Source of the DNA: Gemmatimonadaceae bacterium
Lineage (GTDB): Bacteria > Gemmatimonadota > Gemmatimonadetes > Gemmatimonadales > Gemmatimonadaceae
Assembly (NCBI GenBank): GCA_020851035.1
Contig: JADZDM010000004.1
Span: forward strand, 62,001-126,000
Direction of reading: 5' to 3'
DNA: 64,000 nucleotides
Numbering within the stretch: position 1 is the stretch's first letter; each line of letters begins with the position of its first letter. A model generated the notes under the pieces. That model was not told where the DNA came from. It made no database searches and was given only the letters and a program-made list of their open reading frames with translations. Of the stretch, positions 6,958-15,908 are shown piece after piece. The translations under genes and the position numbers were made by a program.

Positions 6958-8997
6958 TCACGGCGTTGGCGCGGCGAGGTACTTGGCGTACCACCCGGTG
7001 AAGCGCTCCAGCCGGTCGCGCACGAACGACGGGCGCGAGATCTCGTGGTACTCGTCCGGGTAGATCACGAGCTGGGTCGGCACGCCATTCGAGCGGAGTG
7101 CCTGGAACATCTGCTCCCCGCCAAGGATCGGGACGTTGAAGTCACTCGCGCCGCCGAGGAAGAGCGTGGGCGTGGTGATGCGGCCGGCGTTCCAGAATGC
7201 AGCGGAGACCTTGTCCCACAGGGGCTTGGACTTCCATGGCTGCCCGAGCTCGCGCTCGTACTGCATGACGTACTGGTCGGCGCCGTACATCGACGACTGC
7301 AGCGCGCTGCCCGCGCCACTGGTGGCCGCCCTGAAGCGCGTGGTGCGGGCGATCATGTAGTCGGTGAGGATGCCGCCGTAGCTCCAGCCGCCGATGCCCA
7401 GCCGCGCCGGGTCGGCGAGCCCGGTGGCGATGAGGTGATCGACGCCGGCAGACAGGTCCTGCAGCTCCTTGTTGCCCCAGTCGGCGTAGATCGCGCGGTG
7501 CCACGCCTCGCCGCGGCCCGAACTGCCGCGGTAGTTCACCGCGAGCACGAGGTATCCCTGCGCGGCGAAGAGCTGCCGCTCGAAGGTCGGCATCCAGGCG
7601 CCGGTGTCGAACAGGTGCTCGTCCTGCCCGCTCGGCCCGCCGTGGATGCGGAGCACCAGCGGATAACGGCGTCCCGGCACGAAATCCGGCGGCTTGATGA
7701 GCAGCGCGCCGACCGTGAGCCCGTCGGGGTTGCGGAACGAGATGTCCTCGGTGGCGCCGAGCTGCAGTGAGGCGAACACGGAATCGTTGACGTGCGTGAG
7801 CGCGCGGAAGGTGCTGCCGGTGAGCTCGTGCAGCTCGGCGCCAGCGACGGCGGTGCCCATGCGCACCACGATCCGCCCGTCACGCGACACGTCGTAGGAC
7901 GTGGTGACGCGCCGGCCGGACGTCTCGCGCACCACCGCGCCGTCCGCGAGGCGGATGGTCGCGAGGTGCCCGGCACGGTCATCGGACACCAGCACGCGCA
8001 GGGCACGGCCGTCGCGCGTCCAGGTCAGCTCCGCGACATCGCGGTCGAGGGCAGTCGCCAGGAACCGCGGCGTGCCGCCGGCACTCGGCACGACGGCGAT
8101 CTTCGGCTGGTCGTAGGCGTAGAACCGTGGTTCGCTGCCCTGCAGGTAGGCGATCGACGTGCCGTCCGGGCTCCATTCCGGTCCCGAGTCGGGGCCGGGC
8201 CAGGTGGTGAGGCGGCGTGGCACGGCGCCCGCGCGGGCCTCGACCACGAAGATGTCGGTGTTGTTGGAGCGGTCGGGATCGGGCTCCTCGCGATTGCTCG
8301 TGAAGGCCAGCCGCGACCCGTCAGGGGACCACCGGATCCCGGCATCGTCGAAGTCGCCCGAGGTGACCTGCGTGACGGCCCGGGTCGCGACATCGACGAT
8401 CCAGACATGGTCGCGGCGCCGGTCGAGGTAGCCGTCGCGGTCGCGCTTGAACGCGTAGCGGTCGATGACGATCGGGCGCGGCTGCTTCTCGCGCACCGAG
8501 TCGGGGCGCGTGTCGGGTGACGGATCGTGCACGAGGACGGCGAGCCGCGTGCCATCGGGCGACCAGGCCTGCTCCGACACGCCGCCGCGGAAGTCGGTGA
8601 GCTGCTGCGGCTCGCCGCCGGTGCGGTCGAGCAGCCAGACCTGCGACGCCGGCGCGGAATCGCGGCCGGCGAGGAAGGAGAGGAACCGGTTGTCCGGGCT
8701 CCAGCGCGGGTCGGTCTCGTCCTCCGCAGAGCGGGTGAGCTGGATGTGCCGGGTGCCCGCCCAGTTCACCATCCAGACATCGGTGTCGCGCGTGTCCTTG
8801 AGCGAGTCGATGGTGGAGAGGGTGTAGGCGATCCAGCCGCCATCGGGCGACACGCGCGGGTCGCCGACGTCGCGCAGGCGGTACATGTCATCGGCTCGGA
8901 GCGGGCGTCGCGCCTGCGCGTCAAGCGCCGGTGCCAGCAGCAGCGGCAGTGCGAGCGCCAGCCAGTGCGTGGCGCGGCGTCGGATCTGTGCGGTCAT
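6958..8997 (-). CDS. Secreted S9-family prolyl-oligopeptidase-type peptidase
   Basis: A 679-residue protein from the ATG at 8997; an ATG 30 bases upstream is possible, but the shorter start gives a cleaner signal peptide (IRRRATHWLALALPLLLAPALDA). The N-terminal ~380 residues are WD/PD40-like beta-propeller repeats (VSPDGGWIAY, WSPDNRFLSF, WSPDGTRLAV, WSPDGSRLAF). The C-terminal alpha/beta hydrolase has the nucleophile motif GGWSYGG (Ser about residue 539), Asp in GGASDFNVP and His in DEYHEIS. The family cleaves dipeptides or short oligopeptides, often after Pro or acylated residues. It is exported, so it probably feeds on extracellular peptides together with the M20 and amidohydrolase genes nearby. 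It stands as a single gene, with NhaA upstream on the same strand. Confidence 0.88.
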   Translation of the reverse strand: MTAQIRRRATHWLALALPLLLAPALDAQARRPLRADDMYRLRDVGDPRVSPDGGWIAYTLSTIDSLKDTRDTDVWMVNWAGTRHIQLTRSAEDETDPRWSPDNRFLSFLAGRDSAPASQVWLLDRTGGEPQQLTDFRGGVSEQAWSPDGTRLAVLVHDPSPDTRPDSVREKQPRPIVIDRYAFKRDRDGYLDRRRDHVWIVDVATRAVTQVTSGDFDDAGIRWSPDGSRLAFTSNREEPDPDRSNNTDIFVVEARAGAVPRRLTTWPGPDSGPEWSPDGTSIAYLQGSEPRFYAYDQPKIAVVPSAGGTPRFLATALDRDVAELTWTRDGRALRVLVSDDRAGHLATIRLADGAVVRETSGRRVTTSYDVSRDGRIVVRMGTAVAGAELHELTGSTFRALTHVNDSVFASLQLGATEDISFRNPDGLTVGALLIKPPDFVPGRRYPLVLRIHGGPSGQDEHLFDTGAWMPTFERQLFAAQGYLVLAVNYRGSSGRGEAWHRAIYADWGNKELQDLSAGVDHLIATGLADPARLGIGGWSYGGILTDYMIARTTRFRAATSGAGSALQSSMYGADQYVMQYERELGQPWKSKPLWDKVSAAFWNAGRITTPTLFLGGASDFNVPILGGEQMFQALRSNGVPTQLVIYPDEYHEISRPSFVRDRLERFTGWYAKYLAAPTP

Positions 8998-9075
8998 GAC
9001 GATCAGCAGTGCGTGGTGAACCAGCAATCGGGTGCGTGAGGAGTGCGGCCGGTGCCGCGGCGCGCGGTGTCCGGG

Positions 9076-10452
9076 TCAGGCCTCTCCGGTTGCCGCGGCC
9101 GGCGCGGGAGCGGCGATTCGTGCCGGTGCCGTCGCCCACCACATGACCGCCGCGCCGACGGTGCCGGCCAGCAGCGACGCCGCCACGATACCGGCCTTCG
9201 CCTGCGCGAGCAACACGGCGTCGGGGAACGCGAGCCCGGACACGAACAGCGACATGGTGAATCCGATGCCCGCCAGGCAGGCCACGCCGGAGACACTCGC
9301 CCAGGTGGAGCCGCCAGGCAGCGTCGCGCCGAAGCGCGTCGCAAGCCAGGTGGCGAGCAGGATGCCGAGTGGCTTGCCGAGCACCAGCCCGAGGGCGACG
9401 CCCAGGCTCACCGGTCCGACGAGCGCGGTGCCGGCCGCGCCGGAATCGCCCACGAGCCGGACGCCGGCATTCGCTAGCGCGAAGAGCGACATGATCCAGA
9501 AGTTGACCGGGACGTGCAGCACGTGCCGCATCCGTGCCAGCGGCGGCTGGGCATCCTCCACCGCCGACTCGATGGCCGCGAGCGCGTGCTGCTGTCCGCC
9601 GTTCGAGAGCACGGGCCGGTCATCCTCGCCAGTGGCGGTGGCGAAGTCATCGAGGTGACGGCGCGCCTCCTCCTCGAAGCGTGCCGGCTCGATGCGCGAG
9701 CGCGCCGGCACCGTGAGCGCAAGCAGCACCCCCGCCACGGTGGAGTGCACGCCGGAGCGGAGGACGCAGTACCACAAGGCGAGGCCGAGGATGGCGTAGA
9801 CGCTGGTCCACGCCACGCCGGCGAGGTTCGCGGACACGAGTGCCAGCATCACCGCGCCGGCGAGCAGCAGGTACGTCGCATCGGGCGCGTGGCCGTAGAA
9901 CAGGCTGATCACCAGCACGGCGCCCAGGTCGTCGGCGATGGCGAGCGCGGCGAGGAACACGGTGAGCGCCGGTGGCACGCGGCTGCCGAGCAGGGCGAGC
10001 ACGCCGAGGGCGAAGGCGATGTCGGTGGCGGTCGGGATGCCCCAGCCCGCGGCGCCGTCCGTGCCGCGGTTCAACGCCACGTAGATCAGGGCGGGCGCGA
10101 GCATCCCGCCAAGCGCGGCGGCCAGGGGGAGCGATGCCGTGCGCAGGGTGGAGAGTTCACCAACCAGGAGCTCACTCTTGATCTCGAGGCCGACGAGCAG
10201 GAAGAACACGGCCATCAACCCGTCGCTGATCCACTCGCGGAGCGTGAGCGAGAACACGCTGCTGCCGAAGGTGAGCGCGAGTGGCGTCTCCCAGAACGCC
10301 TCCACCGCCGCATGCCCCGCGCTGTTGGCCAGCAGCATGGCGATGCTCGCAGCCACCAGCAGCATCACCCCCCCGCCAGCCTGCCACTCGGCGAACTGGC
10401 GGAACGGGCGGCTCAGCCTGACGGCGAGGACCGGCTTCGTGTCGGGGGGCAT
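9076..10452 (-). CDS. nhaA: Na+/H+ antiporter NhaA
   Basis: A 458-residue polytopic membrane protein with about 12 hydrophobic segments. NhaA hallmarks are present: PTATDIAFALGVLAL, holding the transport-site Asp of helix IV, and LAALAIADDLGAVLVISLFY, with the paired Asp residues of helix V that bind Na+ and protons. GLEIKSELLVGEL and the C-terminal GIGFTMSLFVSGLAF are also family-typical. A hydrophilic insert of about 50 residues (near 255-305) lies mid-protein, longer than in E. coli NhaA (388 aa). It exchanges cytoplasmic Na+ for external H+, protecting against salt and alkali. It appears monocistronic with its own TAAATT box directly before the ATG, which implies a leaderless message. Confidence 0.93.
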   Translation of the reverse strand: MPPDTKPVLAVRLSRPFRQFAEWQAGGGVMLLVAASIAMLLANSAGHAAVEAFWETPLALTFGSSVFSLTLREWISDGLMAVFFLLVGLEIKSELLVGELSTLRTASLPLAAALGGMLAPALIYVALNRGTDGAAGWGIPTATDIAFALGVLALLGSRVPPALTVFLAALAIADDLGAVLVISLFYGHAPDATYLLLAGAVMLALVSANLAGVAWTSVYAILGLALWYCVLRSGVHSTVAGVLLALTVPARSRIEPARFEEEARRHLDDFATATGEDDRPVLSNGGQQHALAAIESAVEDAQPPLARMRHVLHVPVNFWIMSLFALANAGVRLVGDSGAAGTALVGPVSLGVALGLVLGKPLGILLATWLATRFGATLPGGSTWASVSGVACLAGIGFTMSLFVSGLAFPDAVLLAQAKAGIVAASLLAGTVGAAVMWWATAPARIAAPAPAAATGEA

Positions 10453-10458
10453 GCGGGG

Positions 10459-10464
10459 AATTTA
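10459..10464 (-). promoter_or_regulatory. -10-like TAAATT box 6 nt before nhaA
   Basis: Read on the minus strand, TAAATT is followed by CCCCGC and then the nhaA ATG. With transcription starting about 7 bases after a -10 box, the message would begin at or next to the start codon. No convincing -35 box is seen 16-18 bases further upstream. The call rests on matching hexamers before truA, rplU, rlmN and the U32 gene. Confidence 0.4.
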
Positions 10465-10491
10465 GCCGTCTGCACGCCCCCGTGGGCCGCG

Positions 10492-11091
10492 TCACTCCTC
10501 GGGGTCGGTCCCGCCGCGGGCACTGTCCGCGCGCTCCTGGATCCGCCGGCGCAGCTGTTCCATCATCGCGATGTAGCGTGCCCGCTGTCCCGGCGTCAGG
10601 AACTCGCTCAACGCGGCCTGCTCCTTCTGCTGCACGTCCAGGCGCTGCCGCTGCGACTCCAGCAGCTCGTCGAGCAGGCGGGCCGTGGCGGGCGAGCGCG
10701 ACGAGTCACCCGCTGCGAGCGAGCGGCGCAGCTCGCGCCGGATGCGCATCTCGTTGCGGGCGATGGTGAGCCGTTCGTCGCCGAAGCGGCGGTTGACGTC
10801 CATCAGCTTGTTCGCCTGGTCGTCGTTCAGGTTCAGGCGCTGTCGCACCGCGCGGGCGAGGGCCTGGCGCAGTGCGTGCTCGACGCGCTGCCGCTCGGCA
10901 ATCGCCTTGTTGTTGCGCACCGGGTCGTCGGCATCCTGGCGCGCGGCGGCGGCGGCTTCGCGGCGCGCCTCGCGACGGGCACGGATCGCCTCGCGCGTAC
11001 CCGCATCGACCTGCTGTGCATGCACCACCAGCGGTGACAGCGCGAGGACGGCGGCCAGCAGCGTGACGCGGAGTGCGGGTCGTGCGGTCAT
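10492..11091 (-). CDS. Periplasmic Spy/CpxP-like helical protein
   Basis: A 199-residue protein with a signal peptide (about residues 1-25, ending VVHAQ). The mature part is almost wholly helical and rich in Arg, Glu and Gln, with long amphipathic heptads (RLNLNDDQANKLMDVNRRF, RQRLDVQQKEQAALSEFLTPGQRARY). LTPGQRARY matches the LTxxQ pattern of Spy/CpxP and heavy-metal-sensor proteins. Its ATG overlaps the stop of the anti-sigma gene by 4 bases, so it is the third gene of the sigma/anti-sigma operon. That context suggests a periplasmic sensor or chaperone feeding an envelope-stress response, by analogy with CpxP or the ZraP group. The assignment is by pattern, and no metal-binding cluster is obvious. 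Confidence 0.65.
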   Translation of the reverse strand: MTARPALRVTLLAAVLALSPLVVHAQQVDAGTREAIRARREARREAAAAARQDADDPVRNNKAIAERQRVEHALRQALARAVRQRLNLNDDQANKLMDVNRRFGDERLTIARNEMRIRRELRRSLAAGDSSRSPATARLLDELLESQRQRLDVQQKEQAALSEFLTPGQRARYIAMMEQLRRRIQERADSARGGTDPEE

Positions 11092-11669
11092 GCTCCCTCC
11101 CCTGCCATCAGGTCCATACCCGACTCCGGCTCCGCCGACGGGATTCCGTCGAGCGCGCGGATGTCGTCCTCGAGTGCGCGGAGCTGCTCCACCGAGAGTT
11201 CGTCGGTGGACGTCCCGAGTCCGAGCTGCATCGTCTCGCCGGCGACGGCGACACTCTCCGCCGTCGTGACGGCCGGGGTGGTGACGGGCTGGTCGCGGCC
11301 GGTGCCGTAGATCGTGGCGAGCGTTCCGCCGCCGACCACCACCAGCAGTGCGGCCGCACGCGCAAAACGCTGCGAGATCGCCGGCCGCCGTGCGGCGCGC
11401 CGCGCCGCCAGGTCATCGAGCACCGGCGCCGGGTCCGCGTGGGACGCCATGGAGGGTGCCGGCGGTAGCGCAGCCACGATCCGGCCGATGTCCAGGACGG
11501 GCGCGGCACGGCGCGACGCGTGCACGGTGCGCAGGAGTGCCAACTCCGCGGCCAGCTCCGCATCCGCCTCGACGGCCGCGCGCACCGACCGCGCCAAGTC
11601 GGCATCGAGTCGGTCGTGCAGCAGGTCGGGCAGCAGGTCCTGCACCTCGAACTTCGTCAGCTCACGCAT
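11088..11669 (-). CDS. Putative anti-sigma factor, single-pass membrane protein without zinc-finger cysteines
   Basis: A 193-residue protein. The N-terminal ~50 residues (KFEVQDLLPDLLHDRLDADL and following) resemble the helical start of the zinc-type anti-sigma domain, but the protein contains no Cys, so it cannot form the usual HxxxCxxC finger. A hydrophobic segment near 105-122 (AAALLVVVGGGTLATIYG) would span the inner membrane, leaving an acidic, Ser/Thr-rich periplasmic tail. Its ATG overlaps the 3' end of the ECF sigma gene by 8 bases, and its stop overlaps the Spy-like gene by 4. Gene order and topology are the main support. It would hold the sigma factor inactive until an envelope signal arrives. 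Confidence 0.65.
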   Translation of the reverse strand: MRELTKFEVQDLLPDLLHDRLDADLARSVRAAVEADAELAAELALLRTVHASRRAAPVLDIGRIVAALPPAPSMASHADPAPVLDDLAARRAARRPAISQRFARAAALLVVVGGGTLATIYGTGRDQPVTTPAVTTAESVAVAGETMQLGLGTSTDELSVEQLRALEDDIRALDGIPSAEPESGMDLMAGEGA

Positions 11670-12225
11670 CGAGAAACTCCTTCACGGCCTTCATCGCATT
11701 GTGGTAGTGCACCCGTGCCGCTCCCTCCGTCGTGCCGGCAACGCCGGCGATCTCCCGGTACGACAGTCCCTCGACCACCCGCAGCAGGAACACCTCGCGC
11801 TGCGTCGGGGAGAGCCGGTGCACGGCGGCCCTGACCCGCGCTTCCGACTCGTCGGCCACCACGCCCCCGAGCACGTCGTCCCCCGACACCAGCTCCGACC
11901 CGGCGTCGTCGATCGCCACGTGCAGGCGATCCCGGCGACCGGCGCGCCGCTGGTCCAGCACCAGCCGTCGCGCGATCGTGAACAACCACGAGCGGAGCGA
12001 CGATTCCCCCCGGTACCCGTCGAGCGCGCCAAAGGCACGGACGAAGGTGTCCTGCACCAGCTCCCCAGGGTCCCCGGCAGGCCCCAGGCTCGCCACGAAC
12101 CGCGCCAGTGGCGCCGCGTGGCGCTCCACCAGCTCGGTCGCCGCCCGCTGATCCCCGTCGTACCAGCGGGCGATCAGCGCTCGGTCTGTCTCTGCGTCGT
12201 CGCCTGCCAGGGTCGTGTCGGTCAT
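11662..12225 (-). CDS. ECF-type RNA polymerase sigma factor
   Basis: A 187-residue protein starting at the ATG at 12225. Region 2 is visible around residues 20-90: LVQDTFVRAFGALDGYRG corresponds to the core-binding helix, and SLRSWLFTIARRLVLDQRR to the -10 reading part. Region 4 lies near 130-183 (LSPTQREVFLLRVVEGLSYREIAGV, then a recognition helix with TEGAARVHYHNAMKAVKEFL). Regions 1 and 3 are absent, as in ECF factors. It is followed by an overlapping membrane anti-sigma gene and a periplasmic Spy-like protein, a typical transmembrane signalling operon. The frame is open further upstream, but those codons overlap the divergent phosphodiesterase region and carry no sigma homology. Confidence 0.9.
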   Translation of the reverse strand: MTDTTLAGDDAETDRALIARWYDGDQRAATELVERHAAPLARFVASLGPAGDPGELVQDTFVRAFGALDGYRGESSLRSWLFTIARRLVLDQRRAGRRDRLHVAIDDAGSELVSGDDVLGGVVADESEARVRAAVHRLSPTQREVFLLRVVEGLSYREIAGVAGTTEGAARVHYHNAMKAVKEFLDA

Positions 12226-12340
12226 CGCGGTCACCTGGGCAGACGCAGGCCAGCCGGCGATGTTAAGGCCGGCATGCTCGGGCTCCTCGTCGTCGTCCGG
12301 GTTCCCGGCTCCCTCGTCCACGCCCCCTCCCGTCACCGCC

Positions 12341-13045
12341 ATGGTCCACCCCGCCCGCCCCGCCCTGATCGCACACCGCGGCATGCCCCGGCAGCACCGC
12401 GAGAATACCCTGCCCGGCTTCCTCGCCGCTACAGCGGCCGGGGCCGATGGCTGGGAGCTGGATGTGCACCTGACCCGTGACGAGGTGGTGGTGGTGCACC
12501 ACGACGCTGTCTTGCCCGCGCTGGCGGGCCGCCTGGCCGGCGCCGCCATCAGGGAGCTGGACTGGGACACCCTGGCAACCGCTGTCGTCGGAGCCGCCGG
12601 CGAGCGTGTGCCGTCGCTGGACGCCGTCCTGCTGGCGGCGCCGGAGGACTTCGCGGTCTACGTGGAGGTGAAGGCGCCAGGCCTGGCGCAGCCGGTGCTC
12701 GAGTGCCTCAGGCGGCGGCCGCAGGTGCGGGCGGCGGTGCACTGCTTCGATCACCGGGTGTCCCTCCAGGTGCACGGGCTGGACCCATCGGTGCCGGTGG
12801 GCGTGCTGAGCGAGAGCTATCCGGTGGACATCCCCCACCTGCTCCGCAGTGCGGCGGCCCGGGACTACTGGCCGCACCACACGATGGTGGATGCGGCCCT
12901 GGTCGCGGCGGTCCATGGGGCCGGCGGCCGTGTCATCGTGTGGACGGTGAACGACACGGCGACGGCGCTCCGACTCGCCCGGCTGGGTGTGGACGGGCTC
13001 TGTTCCGATGTGGTGGATGAGTTGCGGGCGGCGTTCGGCGGCTGA
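12341..13045 (+). CDS. Glycerophosphodiester phosphodiesterase (GDPD family)
   Basis: A 234-residue protein, about the minimal size of a bacterial GDPD catalytic barrel. The ATG at 12341 precedes the first strand directly. Residues 10-22 give AHRG and ENTLPGF, and DGWELDVHLTRDEVVVVHHDA supplies the metal-binding Glu and Asp and the second catalytic His. VYVEVK carries another Glu, and VWTVND near 205 is the usual C-terminal motif. It hydrolyses glycerophosphodiesters to sn-glycerol-3-phosphate and an alcohol, recycling phospholipid head groups. No signal peptide is present, so it is cytoplasmic. It is divergent from the ECF sigma operon, with 115 bases between. Confidence 0.88.
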   Translation: MVHPARPALIAHRGMPRQHRENTLPGFLAATAAGADGWELDVHLTRDEVVVVHHDAVLPALAGRLAGAAIRELDWDTLATAVVGAAGERVPSLDAVLLAAPEDFAVYVEVKAPGLAQPVLECLRRRPQVRAAVHCFDHRVSLQVHGLDPSVPVGVLSESYPVDIPHLLRSAAARDYWPHHTMVDAALVAAVHGAGGRVIVWTVNDTATALRLARLGVDGLCSDVVDELRAAFGG

Positions 13046-13153
13046 TCCGGAGCCGTCACGGTGTGGCGGCGCTGGTGCATGGCGCGATCCGGTGCGTTCG
13101 CGCACATTCGCCGGGCCCCTTGCTCCAGGTCACCACCATGTGGAGGTCGAGTC

Positions 13154-14578
13154 GTGCGATACCCCTTCGTCCTGCTGTCTGCCGTCGGGACGCTCCTGCA
13201 GGCACAATCACCGGCACCGCCGGCACCGGCGCGGCCCGCGGTGGCGCCGGGCATCGGTGCCGTGGCGCTGCCCAATGCCGACCCGTTCCCAAGCACGTAC
13301 CGGGCGCCGGCGTCGCGGGCCGTCCTCATCACGAATGCCACCATCCTGACCGCCGCCGGCCCGCAGATCGACCGCGGGTTCGTGCTCATGCGCGATGGCC
13401 GGATCGTGAGCGTCGGTGCCGGACCGGCGCCATCAGCGGGTGATGCGGAGGTGATCGATGCGAACGGTCGCTACGTGACGCCCGGCCTGATCGACACGCA
13501 CTCGCACCTGGGTGTCTACGCCGCGCCGGGCGGCGAGGCGTTGAGCGATGGCAACGAGGCGACGGCGCCGATCACGGCGCGAGTGTGGGCCGAGCACAGC
13601 GTCTGGCCGCAGGACCCGCAGTTCCCGCGTGACCTGGCCGGCGGCGTGACGACGCTGCAGATCCTCCCCGGATCCGCCAACCTCGTGGGCGGGCGCAGCG
13701 TGGTGCTGAAGGTGGTGCCGAGCGTGAGCGTGCAGGGGATGAAGTTCCCGGGCGCGAAGTACGGGCTGAAGATGGCGTGCGGCGAGAACCCGAAGCGGGT
13801 GTACGCCAGCCGCGGCCCCTCCACCCGGATGGGCAACGTGGCCGGCTACCGCGCCGGCTGGATCCAGGCGGAGGCGTACCGGCGCCGCTGGGACAAGTGG
13901 CTCGCCGACCGCAGCGGTGACCCGCCGCAGCGCGACCTCGAGATGGAGACGCTGGCGGAGGTGCTGCGCGGGAACATCCTCGTGCACAACCACTGCTACC
14001 GCGCCGACGAGATGCTGCAGATGGTGGACGTGGCGCGCGAGTTCGGCTACCGCATCCGCTCGTTCCACCACGGCGTGGAGGCCTACAAGCTGGCGGACGT
14101 GATGGCCCGCGACAGCATCTCCGGCTCGCTCTGGAGCGACTGGGGCGGCTTCAAGATGGAGGCGATCGACGGCATCCGCGCGAACCTGTCGCTGGTGCAC
14201 AATGCGGGGGCCCGAGCCATCGTCCACAGCGACGACCCGAGCGGCTCGCAGCGCCTGAACCAGGACGCCTCCAAGGCGCGTGCGGCGGGTGCGGCGATCG
14301 GCATCGCCGTCGACGACGCGACGCTCATCCGCTGGATCACCATCAACCCGGCCTGGGCGCTGGACCTGCACGATCGCATCGGCTCGCTGGAGGCGGGCAA
14401 GAACGCGGATGTGGTGCTCTGGTCCGCGAACCCGTTCAGCGTGTACGCGCGCCCGGATCGCGTCTGGATCGACGGCGCGCTGCGCATGGACCGCGCCGAC
14501 CCGCGACAGCACTGGCGCACCGACTTCGAACTCGGGTTCGTGCCGCCCGCCACCCCGATGGCCGGAGGGCGCCGCTGA
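13154..14578 (+). CDS. Secreted amidohydrolase with intact metal site
   Basis: A 474-residue protein. The GTG at 13154 is preceded by a GGAGG ribosome site at 13142-13146 and starts a signal peptide (VRYPFVLLSAVGTLLQAQ). The metal-dependent amidohydrolase motifs are intact: PGLIDTHSHLG with His116 and His118, a VHNHCYRADEM segment (His278, His280), FHHGVEAYK (His305-306), and VHSDDPSG with His358 and Asp360. The C-terminal GSLEAGKNADVVLWSANPF closes the small beta domain. It is likely an exported imidazolonepropionase-, prolidase- or dipeptidase-like hydrolase; the exact substrate cannot be read. The stop overlaps the start of a paralogous gene by one base (TGATG), so the two are translationally coupled and probably work together. 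Confidence 0.85.
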   Translation: MRYPFVLLSAVGTLLQAQSPAPPAPARPAVAPGIGAVALPNADPFPSTYRAPASRAVLITNATILTAAGPQIDRGFVLMRDGRIVSVGAGPAPSAGDAEVIDANGRYVTPGLIDTHSHLGVYAAPGGEALSDGNEATAPITARVWAEHSVWPQDPQFPRDLAGGVTTLQILPGSANLVGGRSVVLKVVPSVSVQGMKFPGAKYGLKMACGENPKRVYASRGPSTRMGNVAGYRAGWIQAEAYRRRWDKWLADRSGDPPQRDLEMETLAEVLRGNILVHNHCYRADEMLQMVDVAREFGYRIRSFHHGVEAYKLADVMARDSISGSLWSDWGGFKMEAIDGIRANLSLVHNAGARAIVHSDDPSGSQRLNQDASKARAAGAAIGIAVDDATLIRWITINPAWALDLHDRIGSLEAGKNADVVLWSANPFSVYARPDRVWIDGALRMDRADPRQHWRTDFELGFVPPATPMAGGRR

Positions 14579-15882
14579 TGCGCACCACGACACAGGCCCG
14601 CGCACGCCGGACGTCACTCGCCGTGGCGCTGGCGCTGACCGCGACCCTCGCCGCCACGGCGGGCGCACAGGAAACCGTGGCGATCACCGGTGGCACGATC
14701 TACCCGGTGAGCGGGCCGCGGATCGAGAACGGCACCATCGTCTTCACCAACGGCGTCATCACCGCGATCGGGGCGAACGTCGCGATCCCGGCCGGCGCGC
14801 GGCGCGTGGACGCAGCGGGCAAGTGGATCACGCCGGGCCTCGTTGCCACCGCCACCTCGCTCGGCGTGGTGGAAGTGGGCGCGGTGCGTGACACGCGCGA
14901 CCAGGGTGCGCGCGGCACGGACAACATCGCAGCCGCGTTCCGGGTGTGGGATGCGTTCAACCCCGCCGCAGTCACGATTCCAGTGGCCCGCCAGGACGGC
15001 GGGATCACGACCGTCGGCGTGATGCCCGCCGGCGGCCTCGTGGCGGGACTGGGTGCGGTGTACGACCTGCGGAGCGGGAGCACCGCCGACGCGATGCTGC
15101 GACGGGCGCCGGCCGCGATGGCGGTCACCCTCGATGCGTCGGCGAACGCGGGCACGGGGTCGCGCGCCGAGGCGCTGGCCAAGCTCCGCACCCTGCTGCG
15201 TGATGCCCGCGAGTTCAACCTCACGCGCGCGCGGTACGATGCGGGGGCCATGCGGGAGCTCAGCGCCACCCGGGCCGACCTGGAGGCGATGCAGCTGGTG
15301 CTGAAGGGCACCGTGCCGATGGTGATCGCGGCCGATCGCGCCAGCGAGATCCTGAACGCGATCGCGCTCGGTCGCGAGTTCGGCGTGCGGGTGGTGATCG
15401 CCGGCGCCGCCGAGGCGTGGAGCGTGGCGCCGCAGCTCGCCGCAGCGAAGGTCCCGGTGCTCACCGGGGCGATGAACAACATCCCGGAGTCGTTCTCCTC
15501 GCTCGGGCAGCGCCAGGAGAACCTGGCCATGCTGCGCGCCGCCGGTGTGGCAGTGGCCATCCTCGGCAACGGCCCCGGTGGCGAGGACAACTTCAACGTC
15601 CGCAACCTGCGCTACGAGGCGGGCAACGCCGTGGCCTACGGCATGAGCTGGGACGATGCGCTGCGAGCCATCACCCTGGCGCCGGCGGAGATCCTCGGCG
15701 TGGCGGACAAGGTCGGCTCGCTGGCCGTCGGCAAGGCGGCGAACGTGGTGGTCTGGAGCGGAGACCCGTTCGAGTATGCGACACAGCCGGAGAAGGTCTT
15801 CGTCGCGGGCAGTGATGCCCGCGTGATGACGCGCCAGGACCTGCTCACCGCGCGCTACCGCACGTTGCCCGTGCGATACTGA
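14578..15882 (+). CDS. Amidohydrolase-like pseudoenzyme lacking all histidines
   Basis: A 434-residue protein with a signal peptide (about 1-30, ending AGAQ). Its fold pattern parallels the preceding gene: an N-terminal TGGTIYPVSGPRIENG strand region, ITPGLVATATSLG where the partner has ITPGLIDTHSHLG, a KGTVPMVIAADRASEIL segment aligned with the partner's His-rich region, AILGNGPGG in place of VHSDDPSG, and a C-terminal GSLAVGKAANVVVWSGDPF. The metal ligands are replaced (Ala92 and Ser94 at the HxH site), and the whole protein contains no His residue, so binuclear metal catalysis is impossible in the usual way. The frame is intact and coupled to the active paralogue, which argues for a retained structural or regulatory role, perhaps as a heteromer subunit. 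Confidence 0.8.
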   Translation: MRTTTQARARRTSLAVALALTATLAATAGAQETVAITGGTIYPVSGPRIENGTIVFTNGVITAIGANVAIPAGARRVDAAGKWITPGLVATATSLGVVEVGAVRDTRDQGARGTDNIAAAFRVWDAFNPAAVTIPVARQDGGITTVGVMPAGGLVAGLGAVYDLRSGSTADAMLRRAPAAMAVTLDASANAGTGSRAEALAKLRTLLRDAREFNLTRARYDAGAMRELSATRADLEAMQLVLKGTVPMVIAADRASEILNAIALGREFGVRVVIAGAAEAWSVAPQLAAAKVPVLTGAMNNIPESFSSLGQRQENLAMLRAAGVAVAILGNGPGGEDNFNVRNLRYEAGNAVAYGMSWDDALRAITLAPAEILGVADKVGSLAVGKAANVVVWSGDPFEYATQPEKVFVAGSDARVMTRQDLLTARYRTLPVRY

Positions 15883-15908
15883 CCACCAGCTCCGCACGAC
15901 CGACGGGC

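Noticed and set aside
12253-12273. Two GCCGGC units around GATGTTAAG upstream of the sigma gene as an operator
   Set aside because: Each unit is self-complementary and very common in this GC-rich DNA.
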